The notes: generated from the letters alone by a model not told the origin. Positions 34,468-48,533 are shown, numbered from the stretch's first letter. The stretch: 64,000 nucleotides of DNA from Vicia villosa (GCF_029867415.1 NW_026705222.1:782330-846329), one strand, 5' to 3'. Numbers and translations are program-made.

Positions 34468-36589
34468 CTAGTGTGAAACCCGTGCCTCCGCACGGGTTCT
34501 GGTGTGGACCGGTTTTATGTTACCAGTTAGAATATGGAATTCAAAAATAATAGAAAAAATTAAAATAAATTATAAAAAAAGGATAAAAAAGAAGTCTAAG
34601 ATTAATATATAAGTTAAAATTTAAAATATTAAATGTGTTCCAATATAATATAGGAGTTTTTTATAAACCACTAATATTTTGGTTTTTGTCGGCCACCTTG
34701 AGTAATTCATAATATTTTTAAAAAGACATTTTTTTTGAACAATAATTATTATTTTTCTGTATATAAAAATATGTTTTCCTGTATTTATTTCTCGTATGTA
34801 AATATTATTTTTGTTTTGACATTCTTTATAAAATTATTGGAATCTATAGTAAATTTATTCCCGTATATAAATTTTAATTTTTTGAATTAATAGTAAATTT
34901 ATTCTCGTATATAAAAAGGGTTTGCCAAACAAAACCTTATATATTACAAAGAAATGGAAAAAAGTATGTTCAATAAATTTATAACAATTATTTTATTTAT
35001 TGATAGATTAAAAATATAATTAGTTTGATGAATGATTATATCTGATAAAGTATTTGAAATATTTATTTTACTCATAAAGTCTAATAAATAAATAAATAAA
35101 TAAATAGTAAATAATAATAAAATAAATAAAATATAACCCTAAAATAAATATGATATTCATCCATATCTAAAATAACAAAAGAAACCAAACAAAAACATGA
35201 TATTATTATGTCTATGGGTATATTTGATAGTCACAAAAACAAATGGTCAGGAGAAAATCAACATTTAAATAATATCTTTTATTTAAGAAAATTCAAATCT
35301 TCTTTAAATTCAAATTTAAATTGTCCTAAGAGGCTAGAGTAAGATGCATAGTAATAAATCTCATTACAAATTGTACGTTTACACGGGTACTGGTGTGGAC
35401 CGCGGATATGTCACTCATTTGTCATGAAGTTTGTCGTGAAAATCTTAAATTAACAAATAAAAATAAATACTAAATTGGTAATAAAATATTTAAATATCCA
35501 AATATAACGGTATTATGTCAATTCTATCCTTATTTTAGAATTCATGTAGAATATATATAAATATATATTGTGATACAATTAAAAATAATTATCTCATAAT
35601 CATTTTGAAGTTGCAGTAAAAAAAGCAAATCCTTATAATTACTAAATTTAATAATAAAAATATTTTAAAACTGTTGCATTAAATATTGAAAACCTATTTC
35701 TAACTATTTTATTTAAATATTTATTTAGACATGAAAATTCTAACTAAACAATTAGTATCATATAATTATTTTTTTATTTCTAAATATTTACCGTAAAAAA
35801 TTATCTCTTAATTCAAATTTGAACTCAATAAAAATATGTAAAATAATATTTATTGAGTTATTTATTTGTTATTAAATCTACAATGGTAAAAAAGATTTAC
35901 ATCTAGAAAATAATAATTGAAAGTCAATTTTTCACTATTTATTATCAATGATTATCTATCCATTTAAATTTTACTTTGTCTCTAAAAGTTTTAAAGTTTA
36001 GTTTCTTACTATTAATTATATAAAAAATATATATATTGTACATTTAAAACACCATTACTCGTTATTTAATATCAATAATTATATATAATTCAATTCTAAT
36101 TCTAATTAGTGCATATTTAAAATTTTGAAACCTTAATCATTACTATTTATTATAAATATTCATCTTGCAATTAAAATTTTAACTCTACCATTTCTATCAT
36201 TTAAAAAACGTATAACTCTATTTTTTTGCAATTTATTGTAATTGAATATTTTAAATGTAAATTATAACTCAATCAAAGTATGTCAAATAATATATTTATA
36301 TATTAATATAAGCAGTCAACTTGATATATTTTAGGAGATATAATTGGAGGAGTAAAGAGAAAAATAAACTATTTTCCTAGTGAGAATTCCATTTTGTGAG
36401 ATATCAATTCAATACTTGCTGGTTCATTTCTGTTTGGACACAATACCTATTTGGAGGTCAGGAAAGATGGATATGAATAATAATTCAATATTTCAACCGA
36501 GAGAATATCAACTCACTGTCATTATCCAACAATTTTCAAGTGATGAAGTGAAGACCTCCGAAAAGCTAGAGAATATCAACTCACTGTAA
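34468..36589 (-). mobile_element. Probable Helitron end and AT-rich Helitron-like body
   Basis: On the minus strand a hairpin ACCCGTGC-GGA-GGCACGGGT is followed by TTCACACTAG and a T (34467), a canonical Helitron 3' terminus. A degraded relative of the same end (ACGGGTACTGGTGTGGACCG) occurs near 35385-35403, so two related elements may overlap. The 5' terminus was not found; the body is AT-rich with no protein. The right limit here is set by the start of duplicated sequence (~36590). A near-repeat AGAATATCAACTCACTGT occurs at ~36500 and ~36570. Confidence 0.5.
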
Positions 36590-37263
36590 TTTGTGTAATT
36601 TAAATAACATGAGATTTTTTTATTAAAGACTTGATTTATACACCTTATGTTGTTTTAAAATAATGTTATTTATCGTTAAAAGTTTTGCACATAGATTAAA
36701 GAGTAGATTAAAGAGTGTAATAATATTGTTATAAGACATTGTATTTTTACTAAAATAATTTTATAATTATATTAGAAATGGTGTACAGAATAGTAATTGA
36801 AAGATTAAGTTGAAAAAATAATAATCACTATTACATTGAAAAATGAAAATGACATTCATTTTGAAATAAAGTTTATTTGTTAAAACGAAACTCATTGTTA
36901 TTTCAAGAAATGATTGATCTAAAAAGTTAGATGATGTTCTTTGTGCATATAGAACAACTTTAAAGACTAACTTAGGATTATGCCCGTATCAATTGGTTTA
37001 TGGAAAAACTTGTCACTTAATGGTGAAACTTGAACATAAAATTTATTGGGCGATGAAGTTTTTAAAATTTGATGAGAAAGTAGCGGGAAGAACCTGATTA
37101 TTGAAATTGGTGAAACGAATCTTTCAACCAGGTAAGTTGAAATCAAAGTGGTTTGGTCTTTTTATTATTACTAAAGTATTTGCTAATGGTGTTGTAAAAA
37201 TACAAGATCTTGGAGATGAACACACATTTACAGTGAATGACCAAAGATTGTAACCGTATGCTG
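36590..37263 (+). pseudogene. Athila-type integrase remnant, copy 2, with intact PMD-element target
   Basis: Carries the uninserted target of the PMD element (TGTTTTAAAATAATG at 36651) and then the same truncated Athila integrase as 33957-34467. It extends further right: FQPGKLKSKWFGLF, then KVFANGVVKIQDLGDEHTF and VNDQRL, the typical C-terminal end of Athila integrase. It has an in-frame stop after AGRT. It is cut at 37268 by an Ogre-type LTR. Confidence 0.75.
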
Positions 37264-37268
37264 GAAGG

Positions 37269-40227
37269 TGTCACGGCACGAAAAATAATCGACCGCATCG
37301 CAGCTCAAAATACAACAGAATCGTCACCGAACTTTATTCATTCCAAAAGGAAAGGAAAAATATTGATAAAACTCATAAATGATGATAAATGGTCATAGCA
37401 ACTAAGAATGGGTTCGGGAATCGGTGATGCAATGGGAAGGTATTAGCACCGCTCACACTCGTTGTACTCAACGGGACCCATTTAGTTAGTCTTGTTATTG
37501 ATTGTTAGCGTGATATTTGCGTTCTTCTATTTATTATGCAAGAATAGGAAAAAGAAAATGTTTTTGGGATTTTTTATTATTGTGCCGTTAAGATTTCGAA
37601 TTTTGTGCCTACGTATTTTCATAGTGCAATGAAGAAATCAGAGCTTTATAGTTCGGGGTAGAAAATGTTTTCGGGTTGGTTGATTTTAGTGAGAGGTACT
37701 CAATTGCTTTCAAACGGAAAACATCGCTGCCCAAAACATGGATAATTGAACATTTGCATCACTTCAAGAATGGATAACTGAATATGGATTCATACAGATT
37801 TTGACCATCATCGCATTCGAGTGAAAAATGTTTGATCTTCACATATGGAAGCATGGTTTGCATCGCCGTGAACTAGACTAAGCGTCTCTCATCTATGAAA
37901 AGGTTTGGAATTGAAAAGCCAAGAAGCGAAAAGGTTTAAATGAGTTTGAGATTGAATTTAAATGGATATTTAGCGAACATTTGAGCATAAGTGCGCTCCT
38001 AGCGCGCGTTCACCTAAGGTATTCAAAAGGATGTGCTTCCAGTTGTCACTTGTTATCCAAATTGATAAAAATTAATCTTTGCGAACTTTTATAAAACATT
38101 TGAGCATAGGTGTGCTCCTAGCACGCGTTTACCCAAGGTATTCCAAATGAAGTCCTTCCAATTGTCACTTGTTGTCCTAGTTTAATTACAGTGTTTTAAG
38201 GCAAAACACTAAGATATTCAAGAGGTGTGCTCCAATTGTCACTCGGTCATTTGATTTTATTGAGAAAAATATTTGAAAGTGATTTGGGAAAAGAAGATTT
38301 GAGTTAAATGGAGAAAGAATATTTGATGTCGGATCAAGCACCACGATGCAATTAATTGAATTTGATTTTGGAAAAGGCTCGACGTTGGATCAAGTTTGTT
38401 TTTGTTCTTTTGAAAATGGTTCATATTAGTTGTTTTAATTTTTTTACTAATTAACAAAAGAAAAATAAACATACATGACAAATACCCACACTTCAACCGA
38501 AACCCTAAATGCCCTTCCACTATTTTTGTATCAGTTATATTGAGAGATTACAAGGATAAGCGAAAAAATACAAATAAGAGAATGAGGGTACATTTGAAAT
38601 GATAATGGATAATAAAAGAAAATGCGAAAAATAAAGTAAATAAAGCATAAAAGAAATAATAAGAGAAAATGAGATGCACTATCAATACAAGAGTGTGAAA
38701 GAGTAAAAAAGATAAATGGCCTTATATCTAAATAGAAAAGCAAAAAAAACAATAAATAAAAATAAACAAAAGATAAAATGAGCTACAAAATGGGAGTGCA
38801 ATTAAGAAAATGCTCTATGCTCAAAGGAGGGGATCCCACATGGGTCCGCTAAGAAATCAAGAGGGGTTTGAGAAGACTTCTTCTTTCCCAATCTCACATT
38901 TGGTTACTATTCTCGTAAGCACCAAAAATGGGAGAAAAAGCTTCCAACAAAATAGTAAAAATGTCATAACTTTTTTAATTTTTCATGGAATTAAGAAAAT
39001 GAATGATGAAAAAATAATGAAAAATCATCTATTCGATGTCACAAGCAAGAATTTATGCTCAAAATCAGCAAATGAACAACAACAATTTACGGAAAAAAAA
39101 TAAAAACGCGACAACCCTCTTTTGACTTGATTTGGCCATAACTTGCTCAATTTTTCATGGAATTAAGCAAATGAATAATGAAAATTATTCTACTCGATCT
39201 CACAAACAAAAACATATGCTCAAAATAAATAAAAAAACAACAAAAAATTATAGAAAAAAACAAAAATTAACTCACATTTAATCACTTATGCTCATGGAGG
39301 TTCAAGAACACTTTAAACTCTTGATTTTGAATCAATGAAGTTTTCATGCAAAATGGTGATGATTAAGATACTAAATAAATGAAACAAGAATAAAAATAAA
39401 ATATAATTAAATAAAGAACAAGCATAAAAGTCATTAAACAACAACAAATCACTTTTGCTTATGGAAGTTCAAGAACACTTTTCAACTCTTGATTTAAAAT
39501 CAATTGTGTTTTCAAGCAAAATGATGATGATTAAGGTACTAAATAAATAAAGCAATAGTAAAAATGCAATAAAATTAAATAAGAACAAACATAAGAGCCA
39601 ACATATTCAATAAAAAGAAAGAAATGACTTGAAAGAAAATGAAGAGTTTTTTGGCCTAGTTTAGTGAATGATTGGTAGTGAGATTTGTAAACGAGAATGA
39701 GTTTATTTATAGGCTCTAAAAACTGTAGTTTATGAATTAAGAAAAAGGAGGTGGAAAAGATATGAGTGCATTATAGAAGCTTATTTAATTAAATAGTGAG
39801 TAATGATGCAATAAATCCATGAAATAGTTGTATAATAAATGAAAGATATTTTAGGTCTTCTAGAAAGTTGATATTTGTTTTATGATGTATGAAAATGATC
39901 AATAAAATTCAAATGGATATTATAATGATAAATCAAATGATCATGAATTTATTTTTCAAAAATGCATAATAAAAAAAAATGCAATTTTAGTCAATTTTTT
40001 TAACATGTGAAATGTTGATTTTTCTTTGACTTTTTATTACGATGAATGAAAATGATCGATGAATATTTCAAATGGAATAATGTGATGATTTAAATTATTT
40101 TCAACAATAATGCATAAATGTTTAGTCAAATTTTACAACACATAAAGTATTAACCTTTTTTTACTTTAAAAATTGACACCATGTATTAGATGAATGCAAA
40201 GAGCAAGGGAAAAAATGGGGTACGACA
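37269..40227 (-). repeat. Ogre-type LTR (3' LTR, minus orientation)
   Basis: 2959 bp, TGTCACGGCACG...GGGGTACGACA. Its start region (AACTTTATTCATTCCAAAAG, GGGTTCGGGAATCGG, GGAAGGTATTAGCACC) is the characteristic Ogre LTR text. The next bases, GCTGACCC, are the inverse of a purine tract. It holds two internal duplications: GTGTGCTCCTAGCACGCGTT near 37990/38105, and a ~170-bp unit around GGTTCAAGAACACTTT (39299) and GAAGTTCAAGAACACTTTTC (39465). The short frames inside are not genes. Confidence 0.75.
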
Positions 40228-41860
40228 GCTGACCCTATTTAAATATCTTCAACTTGAGTATATGAAGATGATCATTCTTCATATAGTCGTAGTGGAAGAT
40301 AGTTAAATATTAAGTAGCTAGTTTTTGTCCCTTGATTCAATGAGATGACATGTTATGCTATGAACGGATGCATGAACTCTTCTTTTTGTTTTGACTCGTG
40401 TTATGATATGCAAAATTGACTCTGAGAATTATGGAAAAGACTCGCAATGAAAATTTATTGGTGATTGACTGAGGTAAGGTGAGAATACTTGTTGGAAAAC
40501 AAGATATCTTGGAGATCAGTCAGAATATCAAGGAATATCCAACGACACTTAAAGGGACAAACCCTGGAAAGATAAAAGGGACATCCAGAAGAGCATTTGA
40601 TGCAAAAGGGAACTACACTCTGGAAATTACATCATAAAAATCCAGAAGAGAATTGAATGTGGAATGAGACCGAATCTGAGGATACATCAGAGACATCCAA
40701 GAAAGCACTGAATCTTACTACATCAGGAACATCTAGAAAAGAATTGGACTTCATTGGGGAAAAGGAAACAATCATCATAGACATTTAGGAAAGCATTAAA
40801 TGTAACTCTGAAAAACATCAGAACCAATCATCAGAGACATCCAAAAGAGTATTGAATCAACTCTGGAAAGCGCATCAGATACATCCATAAAAGCATTGGA
40901 TGGAAGGAAACAAAATCAAATATTTTAAGTAGACACCCAGAAAATCATTGGATGGAAAGGAAAATAAACAAGGGGACATCCAAAAAAGCATTGGATCGAT
41001 TTGTTAACCCAACTCATAAATAAATTGAAAATATCCAGAAAAGCATTGAATACAAAGGAAGTGATTATGAAGATACATCTGAAACATTCAGAAAAAATTA
41101 AACGTATAGGAACAGGGTCTGGAAAAGCATATGAGACATTCAAAAAAGAATTGAATATACGAAAAAAGATTATGGAAATTCATTAGAATGATAGACACAT
41201 CAGGAAGCATATCGAATGAGTTCTGGAAATACATCAGAACAAAAGATACATATCCGAAAAGACATCGGAAGAATCTCAAAAGGGTTCTGGAAAAGCATCA
41301 GAACGACAATTATATTCGGAAGAACATCAGATAGAGCACAGACAAATTGAACCACAAGGGAAATATATTCTTTGAAGGTGCCAACAATGTTTGACTTTGA
41401 CCACATGGTATTGATATATTGAATCTTTCTATACATGTTATTGAATCTTGCTTATATGCATGATATATGAATGATCAATGCATGAAATGCAAATGGTTAT
41501 GACGATTGAGTTAGACTCTTTTGTAAGGTAAGGTTGGAACTCTGGTTCCTCAACACATGGAACACTGCCATCCCTGCCTTTGGAAGATGCTTGAACGCAC
41601 TTCTATCATACTTTGTCAAATGTATTAGGTTGCATGTCTCTTTTGGGAAGAACTGATGAGCAATGCTAGGGGATTTCTTGAAGTAGAGTGCCCCAGATTG
41701 GCCGATTCTTAAAATGAGTGCTTTACTGTCCACTTGAAATGCTTGCCCTAGTGTGGGTCTAGAGAGAGATATTCTCTTGGTTAACCAGTTCTCAGAATGG
41801 TTTGCCTTGACCGAAAGAGCTTTAATCGACTTTTTATTTCATTCACATTTTAATTTCTTG
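40228..41860 (-). mobile_element. Ogre 3' internal region with subrepeats, truncated
   Basis: Continues from the LTR as the element's noncoding 3' end. From ~40500 to 41345 it holds irregular repeats around ACATCCAGAAAAGCATTGAA and CTGGAAAAGCATCAGA. From ~41510 to 41733 a minus-strand frame of 78 codons is of unknown meaning. No gag or pol and no second LTR are found, so the element is truncated, apparently where Athila-like sequence begins. Confidence 0.6.
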
Positions 41861-43676
41861 TTATTTCGTTTCTAGACATTTTTGTGTTTTACACCATGTA
41901 GTCGGGTGAAGATATATGAAAGACATAGAAAATAATGAAGATAAAAGATTAGAATGTAAAAAATTGGAGGAAAAAGAGTGAAATGGCCCCTAGAAAAATT
42001 GCAATCGCAATACACCCATTGCGGGCACAACACAGTCTCATCGCGACCATAATGCAGTCCATCGTGGCCATGATATGAACGTTGAAAGGAAGAACGTTGG
42101 ACGATAAAAACTTCGTTGGCATCTTGATCGCGATGAATTCCATCGTGACCAGGCTAGAAAAACGTCTATAAAAATGAACCAAGCTCAATTGTTCCGTACA
42201 ACCTTTGTGCAGTCACTTTAAACTCTCCTTTTATTCTAAAATTCTCTAGCAAATCTTAAATCATACTTTTTATTTATTTGCATACTCAATTTTTTCCCAG
42301 TTGAAATGGCCCCAACGTCAAGTCGTACCACTGGTTCTTCCACCAACTCATCCTGAACCCACCTTTCCAAACTACTAATTTCTCTCTCAAGCACATGCTG
42401 ATAGGTACCCCAAAGCGAAGAACTACAAGGTAGTTGCTGAGAGAGCTTTTGATCTCCTAAATATTTTAATGAACGTCGAGATTATATGCATGTTTAGAAT
42501 TTAAGAGAGCGTTTCACGACTACATAAGACATAGAAGCACACTTTAGAGAAAATGGTCAGGCATTGGCCCGCATGAGAGACCAGATGAGAACAATCTGAG
42601 CTAGTCAAATCCAAGCTTTTGAGGAGACCATGGAGCAAGTTCGTAACTACATGAATCATATTAATATTTTATTTGGGCGTATCATAATTGTATGAGTTTA
42701 TTTTTTAATTTATCTCCCTTTTTGTAGTTTCATATCAAGAGTATTAGTTATAGTCTAATGAATGCTCTTCCATTTTGTACTAATTTATCTACTTTACTTA
42801 ATGAATGAGTTTGCGATTGTTGTTTCTTATAGTTAATGATGTGCTACCTTACCAATAAAAATTTGAAAAGCAACATGAAACGAGTCACCAAAAAAGAATG
42901 AAAGGAAAAAGTTGATCATTACCGAAGTTCCAAATGCAAATATACAGTTAACGAAGAAAAAGGATAGCAACTTGAATTGTACTCAATCTCTAGACACCTC
43001 AATGAGTAAGGTTTGAGCCAAATATTTCATTATTTACTTTTCCCTTTTATGAGAGTATTTGTGCAAATGTTGTTTTATAGATTTTGCATTCTTTCTGATT
43101 TACTGTATCAGTCTCATAATTACACAATGAGGCATTTGTTTATGAAAACTCTTAGTCTTTTCAAGCTACCGTGTTATGAAAGTTTTACAATCGTTGTTTA
43201 AACTCTTTGAGCCTGAAACCTTCCTTTGGTGACATATCCTAATATGTAGGCCATTTAACTTGAAAGATTAAATCTTTCCATCCTCTTAGGAGTTAGGTAG
43301 AAAGTTTAATTTTCTTGTCCTATGCAAAAGAATAAGTTTGGGGTTACTCTTGTAAGTTAGCAACGTTAGTTTGGAGTTGAGGTACTAGAGAAAAAATGGT
43401 CAAATAAAAAAAAAAGAGAAAAAAATTAGAGATAGAAAATACGGAAGTTCAAATGACTTCTTAAAAAAAATGAATGATGAATGAAAAGGACCAACAAATT
43501 GTATTCTCTAGTACTGGATCAAGTAAAAATGGTCATGAAAGGAACACGGTGACATAAGGAAAATTAGGTACCTAACTCCAAATGTTTAAGCCTACTATCC
43601 CAAAAGTATCATACCCTAACATAAGCCTCTTTACAACCTCGAAAGACCTCAAAAGTGTGTATTTAGATATGAATTT
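41861..43676 (+). pseudogene. Athila-like env-region remnant
   Basis: A broken plus-strand frame starts at 42306 (MAPTSSRTTGSSTNSS then a stop). It continues in pieces AHADRYPKAKNYKVVAERAF and, near 42630, ETMEQVRNYMNHINILFG. The following noncoding text (GAATAAGTTTGGGGTTACTC at ~43330) resembles the region after the env-like frame in Athila elements. The upstream 41990-42170 has repeated 'ATCGCGACC/ATCGTGGCC' text typical of retroelement leaders. The call rests on remembered family style, not on a search. Confidence 0.4.
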
Positions 43677-46600
43677 TATAACACCCTTCTAAACCCACAA
43701 ATGTTTTGAATACAATTTACAAAAATAATTCAAAGAAAATCACCACTCAAGGGTGTCACACTTCATAAAAATATCATAATAACATTCCTGCTCCGTAGGG
43801 TTACATCAATATAAAACATGCATATGATAATAATTCAACACATTATTTAAAACTTCGCAGTGGAATCAATGTCATTTCGTCATATTTAACTTTTCAAAAA
43901 TCAATACATTGGTCTCATCAATTATTAAAACCATTGTAACAACCAAAACGTCATAAAGTTATGTCGATATCAAAAGAGCATAACAAATCGCAAAAAACAT
44001 AGTGTTCTCAACCCGATATTACGTATCAAAGCAAGAAACCACTAATATTACTAAACTAAATAGACACTCTGAAACTATCATCAAAACTTCCACAAACTAC
44101 TCCTGATCACCTCCGCGTTACCCACGTGGAGGTAAAGGGGTGATCGCGGTACGGTTTGGACGGTTTTGACGAAAAAAATCATCTGAACCGCAAATATTTT
44201 GTATTTAGATACATATAGATGACAACATAACTTTGTATTTAGACATTCATACACTATCAAATAACAACAAAACTCGTCATGTTTTGACAACAACTTTCTA
44301 TTTAATATGTAAAAATTAAATTAGACAAAAGTTAAATAATAAACATAAAATAATAGTATAAAACAATATAAAAATTATTAGAAATGAAACAAAAAAATAG
44401 AAGAGAGGAGAGATTAGTGAAGGTGAAAAAGAAAAAACAAAAGAGTTGAGAGATTAGAGAAGAAGATGTGCGATAAAAATGAAACTGAAATAGGGAACAT
44501 TTGCATAAAAATAAGAAGGTAAAAAAGAAAGAATATAAGAGAGTAGAGATTATAGAAAAAGAGGGAAGATGTATGTGGCAAAGAAGGCGCGATAATACTA
44601 TTAGAGATTTGAAAAGATCGGGACTAAAATCATATGTGTAAGGACGAGAAAATTGTTCTTAATCATAAGGCTAAGGTATAATACATTTAAGTTTGGGTTG
44701 GATGTGAGTTAAGTAAAAGTTAGGTTGTAACATAATGCGGTTTGATTCGGTTTGGTTCGGTTTACAAAATACAAACCACAAACCGAACCGAACCGTGCGG
44801 TTTTATTAAAAGATGACCCAAACTAATCCGAACTAAATGCGGTTTTTTGTGGTTTCGGTTTGGTTTGGTTTGGTTTGCGGTTTTCTATTGGGTTGGTTTG
44901 GTTTTGAGCACCCCTAGAGGTAACATTCAAACAGAAAGGTTGAGTAATCACAATTCATTATAAAAGATATAAAGAAAAGATTAGTATTTACAAACAAAAT
45001 CATCATATAAAATACATCATTTATCAACACGTCATACTCACCAGTACATCATATTAGCACATAAACATCTTTTATCGTTAAAAACACCATATAATCACAT
45101 ACTTCACAATTATCGTCACATCACAATTCATCAATAAAATTTATGCATTGTTACATATGATGTTAATGCAACAACGAACTCAATGCATGTGGTACCAAAC
45201 TTCTTTGATGAACATTTGGTCATCACCCTCCAAAGATCCTCACCATAGGATCGATTCCCTCTTGGAACCGGAGCACTTCACAAAACACACTCAATCCGCA
45301 CAATGGGATTGAGGCACATCACAGGCAGATCACCGTCTAAAAATAATGCCATGAATGCATGATCCACAACAACGTCATATAAAATTCCGACCACGGATAT
45401 TCAAGTGCATCATCATTCATATAATCATCACATAGCCTGTATACACATCACATACATGTCACTAAATTATCATCATAATACCATCATTAACGTCACGACA
45501 ACATCATAGCAATATCACATTCATCATCAAAATTAGAACATCATAACATCGCAATATACAACAATTCAATCATACAAACACATAGGTACTAGATTCATGC
45601 ATAAATGAACTAATATGACTCAATCATATTATGGATCTATGTGTCAGCTTCCCAACATTTCGAACGACGCATCAAATGCAGTCCTAAAAACTCAAGTTAC
45701 AACATTTTAAAGAAAATGATACAGACTACTCGCCTCAAGCCTGCCCGACGTCCTAGGATCGCTTTGCTTGCTTCCTGGTCGCCTGGTGCTCGTCCGGCGA
45801 AATGGGCAATTTCGGGGTCTTGCTACTTCATTCTCCCGACGATGATGGGGAGAACTCCTCGCGACTTAATTCGCCCGGCATCCTAAGGGAGAAATCCCTT
45901 CCCCATACATTTTTCTAAGGGCCTCAACTTACTCGCCTCGGGCTCGCCCGACGATGCTGTGGCGACTAGCTCGCCCGAGCTAGCGGCTAGCTCGCCCGGA
46001 GATATTGCGATTCTCCAACTTCTTTGTTGCGTTTTTGCCTCTGTCCAGCCCCATTCCACTTGCAATTTCAGTCTCAATTCAGTCCAAAAACACATAGCAA
46101 TTCACATATACTACATAGCAACACCAAGGCATATTATAGAATTCATCATAAGCATCAATTCATGGTATTTTAACATCAATTTACATTATCACATCATATT
46201 GAATACAATCATAGCATACAAACATCTCCATCAACAATTTCATCATACAAGACCAACACCTACATCTACCTTAATCCCCTATCAATCATAATAAACCAGG
46301 ATTACCCCCTTACCTCAAATCTCCTAGAAAATTTGATCTCTTCATTCACGTTATACCAAAATCCTCTTTGATTCTCTGTGCCCTATCTCTTACTTCACGA
46401 TTTTTCAAACTTTCACGATCGTACAAAATGATCTCTCCTCTTTCTCTTTTCTCCTTTTTATTGAGTTACCCCTAGGATCATTTCTATGCTCTTCACATTA
46501 TGCCCTCACTCAATTCTCCTAATTATTTATTTTATTATTATTAACCTAAATAATATAATTCAATTATTTAAACCAAAATAATTCTAACTCACCTTAATCC

Positions 46601-46696
46601 AACTACTGCCCTACAACATACCCCACACACATCATACATACCAATTCATCAATAACTCACAAATAATTAAATAATTGTAAAATTTGGGGTGTTACA
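43677..46696 (-). repeat. Tekay-type 3' LTR, minus orientation
   Basis: Plus-strand ends are TATAACACCCTTCT (TG start mutated to TA) and TTTGGGGTGTTACA. A 780-bp hAT MITE splits it; without it the LTR is ~2.2 kb. It contains a GC-rich segment (45740-46000) with repeated CTCGCCCG motifs. The adjacent purine tract and integrase identify the lineage. Confidence 0.7.
44136..44915. mobile_element. hAT-type MITE, 780 bp
   Basis: Ends AGGGGTG and CACCCCT, flanked by GGAGGTAA (44128-44135) and AGAGGTAA (44916-44923), an 8-bp duplication with one mismatch. Subterminal GGTTTGGTT/GGTTCGGTT repeats resemble those of the 14357-15426 element, but the interior differs. No transposase is present. Confidence 0.78.
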
Positions 46697-46710
46697 ACTC
46701 TCCCTCCACT
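46697..46710 (-). other. Polypurine tract of the Tekay remnant
   Basis: The minus strand reads AGTGGAGGGAGAGT directly before the LTR start TGTAACACCCC. Confidence 0.75.
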
Positions 46711-46726
46711 TAAAAAAATTTCGTAC

Positions 46727-47383
46727 TTAAAAATTACCCGAGGTAAACAGAGTCGGGTACGAATCTCTCATCTGATCCTCACGCTCCCAAGTAAAACTTC
46801 CACCAGCTGGTCCATCCCACAGCACGTTTACAAAGGCAATATCTTTACCCCGCAACTGCTTCACTTCCCAACCTTCTATCCCCATGGGTGATGCTTCAAC
46901 TATCAGGTTATCTCTCACATGTACATCATCCATTTGGATCACATACGAACGATACAGAATGTACCTCCTAATCTGAGATACATGAAACATGTCATGAAGA
47001 TTCACAAGCGACGGTGATAAAGTAATCTGATAGGCTACCTCACCTACCCTATCTTAAATATGGTATGCACCAACAAAACGCGGCCTAAGCTTTTTTGACT
47101 TCATAGCTCTACCCACACCAGTTACCGGAGTAACTCTAAAAAACACGTGACCTCCCACTTGGAACTCAAGTACATTCCTTCTCTTATCATGATAACTCTT
47201 CTGAAGATTCTGAGAAGCTTTCATCTTTTCTTGAATCATCTTAATCTTTTCAGTAGTTTCTTGTATAATCTCAGTTCCGAGCACTGCACTCTCGCCTGAT
47301 TCGTACTAACACAATGGAGTCCTACACCTCCTACCATACAATGCCTCATATGGTTCCATTCCAATACTAGAATGGAAACTGTT
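46727..47383 (-). pseudogene. Tekay integrase C-terminus with chromodomain
   Basis: One minus-strand frame with two internal stops. From the start it reads SFHSSIGMEPYEALYGRRCR (with TAG where WYE would be expected), then KSYHDKRRNVLEFQVGGHVF, VTGVGRAMKSKKLRPRFVG, a TAA near 47054, then FHVSQIRRYI, VIQMDDVHVRDNL and a C-terminal chromodomain-like part (WEVKQLRGKDIAFVNVLWDG, TWEREDQMRDSYP). These are the integrase C-terminal domain and chromodomain of the Tekay/Del chromovirus lineage, which steer insertion to heterochromatin. The frame continues upstream (48539-48720) beyond an inserted solo LTR. Confidence 0.85.
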
Positions 47384-48533
47384 TGTTAGAACAAAATTTG
47401 TTCTGATCAATATTCTTGTTTTGATGATAACAATGTATATGAATTTTGTATAAGACAATGTGGTACTCTAATCCTTTACATTTTCCGTTTCAGGAAATAT
47501 ATAAAGAGTATGCACAATTCAGCGCAAGAAGCACTGACTCAGAAGGTTCAAGATTGCAACATCAAAACATGCTCTCGCAAGACATCAGAAGATGGTCAAG
47601 CAGAATCAGAACATGGTCTATGAAGCATCAGAAGAACATGAGATCAAAAGCCGAAACACTGAAGTTCTTATGGTATCACGCTCAAGCACTTCAAAGTCAG
47701 AAGACAAGAAGATGCTCTGCACCAAGCTGTTTGACTCTGATTATTCAAACGTTGTATCTACAAACATCATATCAGAAGCAAGTACAAGATGACAGGCTAC
47801 GCTGACTGACAAAAGGAACGTTAGAAGCTACAAAAGGCAAAGTCAGTAAAAGCAACAAAAGCAAGGCTCGAGGTAGTTGACAAAAGTGTGAAACATTAAA
47901 TGCAGAGCTGTACGGAACACGCAATGCATTAAATGCTCCCAACGGTCATCTTCTCAAAACGCCTATAAATATGAAGTTCTGATCAGAAGCAATACGAACA
48001 ACTCTTGCAAACTTATAAGTTAGTGTTAAGCTTAGAACTTAAGAGAACTTCATCTTCAACCTCACAACAATTGTTGGTGAGTAGCAGCAACAACAATTGT
48101 AATATTTAGTGAGTGTTAAGCTTAGAACTTAAGAGAAATATCACAGTTGTGATTATAGCTTACTAAGAAGCAAATTCATACTCTTGTAAACATTTATTTT
48201 ACATTGATTGTAAAAGGTTCCTAGAGTGATCAGTGAGATCAGTAGACTCTACAAGACTTAGAAGTTTCTAAGTGGTGATTTCCTAGAGTGATCAAGTTGT
48301 GATCAGTATACTCTAGAAGACTTAGAGGGTATCTAAGTGGAAAACCATTGTAATCAAGATTGATTAGTGGATTAAATCCTCAATTGAGGTAAATCACTCT
48401 AAGGGGGTGGACTGGAGTAGTTTCGTTAACAACGAACCAGGATAAAAATATCGTGTTCATTGTTTTTATCTTAAGAGTTTTTAAAGATACACTTATTCAA
48501 ACCCCCCCTTTCTAAGTGTTTTTCTATCCTTCA
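47384..48533. mobile_element. SIRE/Maximus-type solo LTR
   Basis: 1150 bp, TGTTAGAACAAAATTTG...TTTTTCTATCCTTCA, flanked by CTGTT on both sides (47379-47383 and 48534-48538). It splits the Tekay integrase frame cleanly: removing it and one CTGTT rejoins FTYNNSFHSSIG. The sequence style (TGTTAGAACAAA start, CCCCCCCTTTCTAAGTG near the end) is that of Ty1/copia SIRE/Maximus LTRs. No internal region is present, so it arose by LTR-LTR recombination. Short frames inside are not genes. Confidence 0.87.

Noticed and set aside
47446..47805. 119-codon frame
   Set aside because: Inside a SIRE-type solo LTR, with no relation to known proteins.
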